DNA of 64,000 bases. Origin: Brasenia schreberi (taxonomy: Eukaryota; Streptophyta; Magnoliopsida; Nymphaeales; Cabombaceae). Positions 58,251 through 64,000 of this stretch are shown here, piece by piece. The stretch spans positions 5,295,501 to 5,359,500 of the forward strand of contig JAYKKT010000041.1 in the NCBI GenBank assembly GCA_036023115.1. The letters run 5' to 3'. The translations under genes were made by a program, and so were the position numbers. Position 1 is the first letter of the stretch, and each line of letters begins with the position of its first letter. Under the pieces are notes generated by a model. That model was not told the origin of the DNA. It saw only the letters and a list, made by a program, of their open reading frames with translations, and did not search any database.

Positions 58251-59630
58251 TCAAAGGAGACCCATTTTAAAAAAAATTCGAAAAAATTTAACATAGACCC
58301 TATACATAATATTTTTTTTAAAGTATTGGGCATTTATAGGGTCTACTAAATTTCTTCCATCAACATCAATCAACCAATATACATTATTTGTGGTCCACAT
58401 AGGGACCATCCTACTTGGGCCACCACTTACCAATTGGATGTAGGCCACAATGGTAGATGATTTTCAAGACAAGGTCTCCCACTTTGAAGTGGCGATCCTT
58501 CATATGCTTTTCATAATATCGGGCTATCCTTTGCCAGTATGCATGTGCATGATCCATGGCAAGCATCTTCTCATCAAGTAGGTCAAGCTCAACCATCCTA
58601 GCTTGTTGTAGGGTCTCTATGGGCAAATCGAGTGCAAGTGATGTATGAAATGAATGCAATTTGGTATGAATGGGGAGTATGGCATTTGTACCACAAACCA
58701 ACTCGAATGGTGTAGCATTTGTAGGTGTACGGATGGAAGTCCTATAAGCCCATAAGGCTTCATCCAACTTCTCATGCCATGTCCTACCCTTCTCTAAAGT
58801 TTTCTCAATGATACTTATGAAAGTTTTGTTTATGGCTTCGGCTTGGTCGTTGCCTTGAAGGTGGTAGGGAGATGAGAAGTGTTGAGTTATGTCGTAGGTA
58901 TTACATAACTTTTCCATCTTCTCATTCTTGAAAGGGGTGTCATTATCCGACACTAAGTCTCTTGGAACTCCAAATCGAGCCAAAATATTTTTCTTAATGA
59001 ATGCCACTACATGTTGTCCTTGAACATTAGCTAAGGAGGTAACTTCAACTCATTTAGAAAAATATTCGGTGGGTCCTAAGATGAACCTGTGTCCATTTGA
59101 TGCAGTTGGGGAGATTGGTCCTATGATGTCAAATGCCCACATGGTGAAGGGCCATGGACTCACGATAGAATGCAAGGTGGACGATGGAATATGAATGACA
59201 TTTCCATGCACTTCACATTGATGACATTTCCTAACATGATCATGACAATCTTGCTTCAAACTGGACCAAAAATAACTGGCCCTAAGTATTTTCATTGCCA
59301 TCATACTTTTATTGACATGTCCTCCACATTCCCCATCGTGAAATTCATGCATTATGATCCTAGCTTCATCAAGATCAACACATCTCAACAAGATGCTAGT
59401 AAAACTCTTTTTGTAAAGAACCCCTCCTAAAATTACATATCGGGTTGAAATTTTTCGAATAAAAGCATTATTTTTAAAGGAAGCAAATTCAAGAAATCCT
59501 CTATTTTCTAAAAAGTTTTTAATGTCTTGAAACCAAGGTTTTTCCATTGAATTTTGGTCATTTTGGTAAATCTCTAAATCATGGGTGGATGGAGTGGGTA
59601 AGTGTAGGATCTCCAAGGATCGAGTTCCCA
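58251..59630 (-). pseudogene. Element H integrase
   Basis: The zinc region is HEFHDGECGGH, then VRKCHQCEVHGN (about 59360-59215). The core starts WAFDIIGPISPTASNGHRFI (about 59140). At 59050 a TGA replaces the Trp of YFSKW; the same frame continues to 58411 with ARFGVPRDLVSDNDTPFKNE, GNDQAEAINKTFISI and WHEKLDEALWAYRTSIRTPT. The triad reads D (FDIIG), D (SDND, where the following Gly is Asp) and E (QAEA). The C-terminal end (58448-58251) lies in another frame and keeps DPINAQYFKKN. Confidence 0.82.
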
Positions 59631-59634
59631 TAGT

Positions 59635-60164
59635 GGGGTCGATTCTTAGAGATGACCCTAAAGAGGAGAGGGCATCGGCTATAGTGTTGTCCTCTCTACC
59701 TATGTGAGTGAGTGTGCATGATAGTTTTTCATTTTTGACTTGCCAAATTTTTGAAACTTGGTTTATAACAAGCATAGAATCTCCAAAGACTTCAATACAT
59801 GATGCCCCTATATTTTTCAAAATTTTTAGACCTTGTATGAGTGCTTCATATTCAACCATATTATTTGAGCATGAAAAATCTAGTCAAAATGTAATTGGGA
59901 TTTTTCCTTTCTCGGGGGATATGAAGATGATTCTCACACTGCCCTTTATTGATTCTTTGTCCCATCAAAGTACATTTTTCATTCTTGATCTTCATTAGAA
60001 CAATTTGATAAAACATGGTTTTGAAATTCATTTGCAAAGATGCCTTCATTGGGCATTTCATCAAGTATGAGATATATATCATCAAGAGTTAATTCAACCA
60101 CATGATCGGCTAGGGCTTGTCCCTTAATGGAGCTTTGGTGATGGAATTTGAGATCATACATCAT
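59635..60164 (-). pseudogene. Element H archaeal-type RNase H (aRNH)
   Basis: The first part (60164-59861) has YDLKFHHQSSIKGQALADHV and TLMGQRINKGQ in broken frames. The second part (59859-59635) has VEYEALIQGLKILKNIGASC, DSMLVINQVSKIWQVKN and HIGREDNTIADALSSLG. Relative to E it lacks 14 codons after KNEKL, a small in-frame deletion. Confidence 0.75.
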
Positions 60165-60176
60165 TAAGAGGAGCTG

Positions 60177-60503
60177 TCATTTACCTATCCTACCCGTTAG
60201 GATAGGTTTTTCAAAGAGGTGCTTGATTGGGTCAAGTTTAGACACTATCCAAATTTCATGATCTAGGAAGTAATGTCCAAACTTTTGGCAAGCCCATACC
60301 AAAGCTAAACACGTTTTCTCTATTACTTGATAATTTCTTTCATATGCCAATAGAGTTTTTGAAATGTAGTAAACAACATACTCTTTTAAACTATCATCCT
60401 CATATTGAGCAAGTAAAGCACCCAATGCATTCGCATGAATGGAAATATAAAGCAATAAAGGTTTTCCTGGATTTTGAGGTTTTAAAATTGGAGGATTCAC
60501 CAA
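60177..60503 (-). pseudogene. Element H RNase H
   Basis: The 108-codon frame has PGKPLLLYISIHANALGALL, YVVYYISKTLLAYERNYQVI and DPIKHLFEKPILTGRIGK. It is close in sequence to the E copy at 42362. Confidence 0.8.
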
Positions 60504-61486
60504 ATAAGTTTTAATCTTTCAAAAGCTTTTTGACAATAGGAATCCCACTCAAATTTAATCCCTTTTCTCAAAAGCCTATTAAAAGGTTCGTATCTTATTG
60601 CTAAGTTGGAGATAAATCTCCTAATTGCTTGGAGTCGACCTTGGAGGCTTCGGATTTGGGTCAAGTTGGAAGGTGGAGTTATGTCTATGATGGTTCAATA
60701 CTTAGAGGGGTCAACATCTGTGCCCCTTTAGTTTATCATGAACCCTAAGAGTTTTCTCGATTCTACTCTAAAAACATATTTTTGAGGGTTTAATTTCACT
60801 TTATAAAGCCTAAGTCTTTCAAAAACTTTTTGCAAAGATTCTATATGTGTGCATCGGGTTTTTTATTTTACCAAAAGATCATCCACATATACTTTCAAGA
60901 GCTCATGGATTTGATCGTGGAAAATAGTAGTCATGGCTCCTTTGTATGTGGCACTGGCATTTTTTAAACCAAAAGGCATAACCGTGTAACATTATATGCC
61001 CCATGGTGTAATAAAATCAATTTTGGCCTGATCTTTTGGTGCTAACTTGATTTGGTTATAACCCGAATAGCCATCCATAAAAGAAAACATTTCATGATTT
61101 ACAGTGTTATCCACTATCAAATCAATGTTTGGAAGAAGAAAATTATCTTTTGGAATGACTTTGTTCAAATTTCTAAAATCGATGCAAATACGAATTTTCT
61201 CATTAGATTTTCGAACTACAACAATGTTTGAAAGTAATTCGGAGTAAGCAATGGGTTTTATAAATCTGGCTTTTAAAAGATCTTTTAAACCCTCTTTTAC
61301 TTGGGAGTGAACATCGGGATGGATTTTTCTACGCTTTAGTTTCATGGGTTTTTCATTGGGTTCTAAGCGTAGATGATATTCTATGATCTTAGGGTCTAAA
61401 CCCGGCAAGTCTTCATAGGTCCATGAACATATATCTACATAGGATTTCAAAAATGCAATGAATGATGCTCTTTCATGCTTATGCAA
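60504..61486 (-). pseudogene. Element H reverse transcriptase
   Basis: The open frame 61486-60992 covers the fingers and palm: RASFIAFLKSYVDICSWTYE, QVKEGLKDLLKARFIKPIAY, IRICIDFRNLNKVIPKDNF and FSFMDGYSGYNQIKLAPKDQ. Near 60890 the catalytic LLKVYVDDLLVK is encoded in a shifted frame, followed by a stop. The thumb region follows to 60504. Confidence 0.83.
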
Positions 61487-62280
61487 ACAAGTACCTATTT
61501 TGACATACTTTGGGTTAAATTTACTCCCTAGATTGATTTCTAGAAAATCCCGTCCTACGGAATTTGAAGGTTTTTCAAGTCAAGGATTCTATGAAATTCG
61601 AGGAGCTCGGAGGCTTAATATTACTCATGGATGAGGAGATATTCCTCCTTGCTTTGATCACACTCAAATGCTTTAATTTCTAGGAAAGTGTCATGCAAGA
61701 GAGTAGGGTTATGCGTAATGGATTTGGACGATTTTGGCTTAGGAATATACACAAGCTTTGTAAAACTTGAATTTCGGATTTGTACATGATTTTGCAAATC
61801 AAGATTTTTGGTGTTTTCATATTTTTCAATTTTTTTGTCTTTTTCTAAACATAAGCTAGAAGGATGAATGTAAAAGACTTTCTTTTTGAGATTTTCATAT
61901 TTTTTAATTTTTTAGGCTTTTTCCAAACAAATGCTAGGAGAATGAATACAAAAGAATTTCTTTTTGGAATTTTCAAATGTTTTTGGATTTTGAAAGTTTT
62001 CTAGATTTTTTTGGTTTTTCCAAATATGTACTTTTTTCTAAAGAGGGATCTTCCATCAAACCTATAAAGAAAACACCATGAATTAGACTCTAAACAAGAG
62101 GTCTAAGCCATAGGTTTCGGTGTTAGTGGGTTTTAGGGCACCCTTAACCTAATTGGTCTTAGGTGGTGGCTCAGGGGGTATGGATGGGGTGTATCCCAAT
62201 CCATGTCGACTTTGGTTTGGCATACTCTAATCTACCTTGGCTCTTAGCTCTTAGACCTTTGTAGGGTGTATATCCCATGT

Positions 62281-62646
62281 TCAACATAATATTCCAAGGC
62301 TTTTGAGTTTCGATTTTTTTTTGTAAAGAGAATGGCCTTGCAATAATGTGTCATCAATATCATGGTCATACACACGAGTTGGCTTGGGTAAGAGTTGGAA
62401 GGTATGAGTTAGGGACGGCTTGGGTTTCCCTAGGAGACACACGATCCTAGGGGAGGGTGTCTGTAAACGTTTGGGGGTTCCTAGGAGATGGACGGTTCTA
62501 TGGGATTGGGAGTCTCCTAGGGGATACACGATTTGGGGTGAGTAAGGCATCTCCATGGCCTTCTCACTTGATAGATGACTCGATAGACAAAGAAAGTTTT
62601 GGATTTCCTTAAGGTGTGGATGGTTTTCTTCAAGAACTACCACCAC
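62281..62646 (-). pseudogene. Protease-RT linker of element H with LLG repeats
   Basis: The 121-codon frame contains four versions of one short word: PQIVYPLGDS, RTVHLLGTP, PRIVCLLGKP and a weaker form. RVYDHDIDDTLLQGHSLYKK follows. Next, near 62280-62240, comes a G-patch-like MGYTPYKGLRAKSQG. The same order is seen at 49168-49450. Its role is unknown. Confidence 0.65.
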
Positions 62647-62697
62647 TTTGTTATCCCATAGAATTTTAAAGCATTTGTTAAAGGTTGAAGGGACGAC

Positions 62698-63078
62698 TCA
62701 GGGGCTATGTATCCAAGGCATTCCTAACAACAAGTTGTAATGGGGGTTTATGTCTAAAACATGAAACAATCCCGTGTGTGGGATGTCTGCTACTTCCATG
62801 GGTAACTCGATGGCTCCTAATGGGTGGGATGAGTTGCCATTGTATCCAATGATAACGATGTGACTTGGTTCAAGCCTAGAAATGGGAACTCCTATTTTAA
62901 AGGCTACATGAAGAGGAAGAATGTTTAGATCTCCTCCCCCATCGACCAAGCACTTGTTTAGAGTGTAGTGATTCAATACCACCTCTATATTCAAAGCTTG
63001 GTTGTGAGTTGTATTTGGTATCTCTAATTCATCCTCAGTGAACACGATTGGGGCCTTGACAAAGATTGGGAAGAACAA
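62698..63078 (-). CDS. Element H retropepsin-like protease
   Basis: The 126-codon open frame has TEDELEIPNTTHNQALNIEV, the active-site loop LVDGGGDLNILPL (D-G-G in place of the common D-T/S-G; D-G-G is usual in Tat elements) and the C-terminal motif YNLLLGMPWIHSP. It is read through from gag in these elements. No break is seen in this domain. Confidence 0.75.
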   Translation of the reverse strand: MFFPIFVKAPIVFTEDELEIPNTTHNQALNIEVVLNHYTLNKCLVDGGGDLNILPLHVAFKIGVPISRLEPSHIVIIGYNGNSSHPLGAIELPMEVADIPHTGLFHVLDINPHYNLLLGMPWIHSP

Positions 63079-63137
63079 GAAGGATAGGGATTCGGGAGTT
63101 ATAGAAGTGTTAACCTTGGCTTTCTTTAGGATTCCCT

Positions 63138-64000
63138 CTAAGACTTTCTATGTTTAGGTGAAGTTTGTATTAGTTCTAAAATAGACATGTTTATGGAAAG
63201 CTTTGAAAGATGAAGTTCCAAATTGTATGGGGTTAACACAACGCTTTTACCCTTATCCATGCCATGAGATGCATTAGGGATGCATTCTTTCGAAGGGCCA
63301 GGCAAAACGACAACTTCCTTGCTAGCTTGTTTAGCTAAGTGTGAAGGTTGATAGATCCTTTCGGACCTAGTCACCTCACCTATACTCTCCCTAAGGCTCG
63401 TTCCTAACTTGGCACTACTTGGATGCTTTGGAGCACCACGAATTTATATAAAGGCTCTAGCTGGGGCTGGGACTCTAAGCGTTCCCCGGATTACTACTTG
63501 CTTATCTTTTTTTATTACGATAGAAAGTGGTGTGTGGCAAGTAGTGTGAACCATATGCAATGCATGCTCAATCCCACGAGTTTGAGGTGGAAGGTGTACC
63601 TCTTTTCCTTTCTCACTTTTGTTTGCGTGATTGGGAAAGGGCTCTTTGAGTATCGCTTGGGACCGGTTCCTCCGAGGTGTGGAGCCTTCCTTCCTCTATC
63701 AAGTCTTCGATTTTATTTTGAAGAGCAAAACACTTGTTTGTATCATGGCCTTTGAGCCTATGATACTTGCAAAAATTATTGAGAAATTTTTTCTTAGGGA
63801 GTGCCCCTTAGGGAATTGCAAGGAGATTGATGAGACCTTGGGTTAATAAGATGTCTAGGACTTACGTGAGTGGTTGTCCTAGGTGAGTGAATTCCCTTTT
63901 TTCAAACTTTTTTTATTTTTTCTAAATAGTTTTTATTTGGAGGGCTTTGAGGGTCCGGCCGAGTTTGGCTCTACCCAAACGTTTGCCACTTTTTGGGTCT
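63138..64000 (-). pseudogene. Element H gag, C-terminal part with CHHC zinc knuckle
   Basis: On the minus strand about 63790-63640 reads FCKYHRLKGHDTNKCFALQN, a C-x2-H-x4-H-x4-C knuckle typical of Tat gag, then IEDLIEEGRLHTSEEPVPS. The frame 63374-63138 (RSERIYQPSHLAKQASK) follows. The capsid part lies beyond the window end. Confidence 0.72.

Larger units (their letters stand above)
54533..64000 (-). mobile_element. Element H: Tat-lineage LTR retrotransposon, continues past the window
   Basis: This is the most complete copy, read on the minus strand. Visible parts are gag end and zinc knuckle (64000-63138), protease (63078-62698), a repeat-rich linker (62646-62281), RT (61486-60504), RNase H (60503-60177), archaeal-type RNase H (60164-59635), integrase (59630-58251), a 3' non-coding region, a PPT (57111) and the 3' LTR (54533-57110). 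The 5' LTR and PBS lie outside. Breaks are fewer than in E and N, but stops and frameshifts remain. Confidence 0.88.

Noticed and set aside
62698..63078. Unusual protease active site (D-G-G) as a novelty
   Set aside because: D-G-G in place of D-T/S-G is usual for Tat-lineage proteases, so it is not remarkable.

Overview
This window looks like nuclear DNA from a flowering plant with a large, repeat-rich genome. The evidence is Ty3/gypsy elements of the Tat lineage carrying an extra archaeal-type RNase H, a plant RTE-type LINE, an L1-type LINE, a Ty1/copia remnant, and one host gene for a plant MA3-domain translation regulator (MRF/ECIP1 family). The species cannot be read from the sequence. 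No intact host gene, rRNA gene or functional tRNA was found.

Left part (1-9.7 kb): degraded intergenic DNA. It holds a minus-strand L1-type LINE remnant (about 1.49-2.60 kb), a tRNA-Val-like SINE head (3.49-3.56 kb) and a decayed plus-strand gypsy LTR/gag remnant (about 5.1-7.7 kb).

Host gene (10.38-19.14 kb, minus strand): an MRF-like gene that keeps its first exon and its MA3-domain exon block. It has at least three frameshifts, a deletion of most of the third MA3 domain, and no recognisable second exon, so I call it a pseudogene. Its large intron carries an essentially full-length RTE LINE (12380-16479) with a 24-bp target-site duplication. That LINE was itself hit by a 136-bp fragment of its own family (16-bp duplication) and by a hAT-like sequence that begins with a cluster of near-perfect hairpins.

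Right part (20-64 kb): a stack of related Tat-lineage LTR retrotransposons with LTRs of 2.2-3.2 kb. Element A (plus strand) has its 5' LTR at 20046-32317. That LTR is interrupted by a solo LTR S (21825-31936, duplication AAGAT). S is interrupted by element N (22957-30684, minus strand, duplication TCGTG/TCGTA). Element E (minus strand, 33196-47687) sits in the gag of A and contains the LTR of another element F (35766-38932). Rearranged fragments follow (47.7-51.1 kb), then a copia RT/RNase H remnant (52.5-54.0 kb). Element H (54533 to beyond 64000, minus strand) is the most complete copy, with gag knuckle, protease, RT, RNase H, archaeal-type RNase H and integrase in order.

The most interesting signals are three. 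First, a short stem-loop near the U5 end of all the LTRs, with one compensatory base-pair change in the most diverged LTR. Second, elements N and E share an architecture in which capsid, zinc knuckle and protease are absent and a lysine/proline-rich ORF sits in their place. Third, the nested insertions can be ordered in time from matching duplications.
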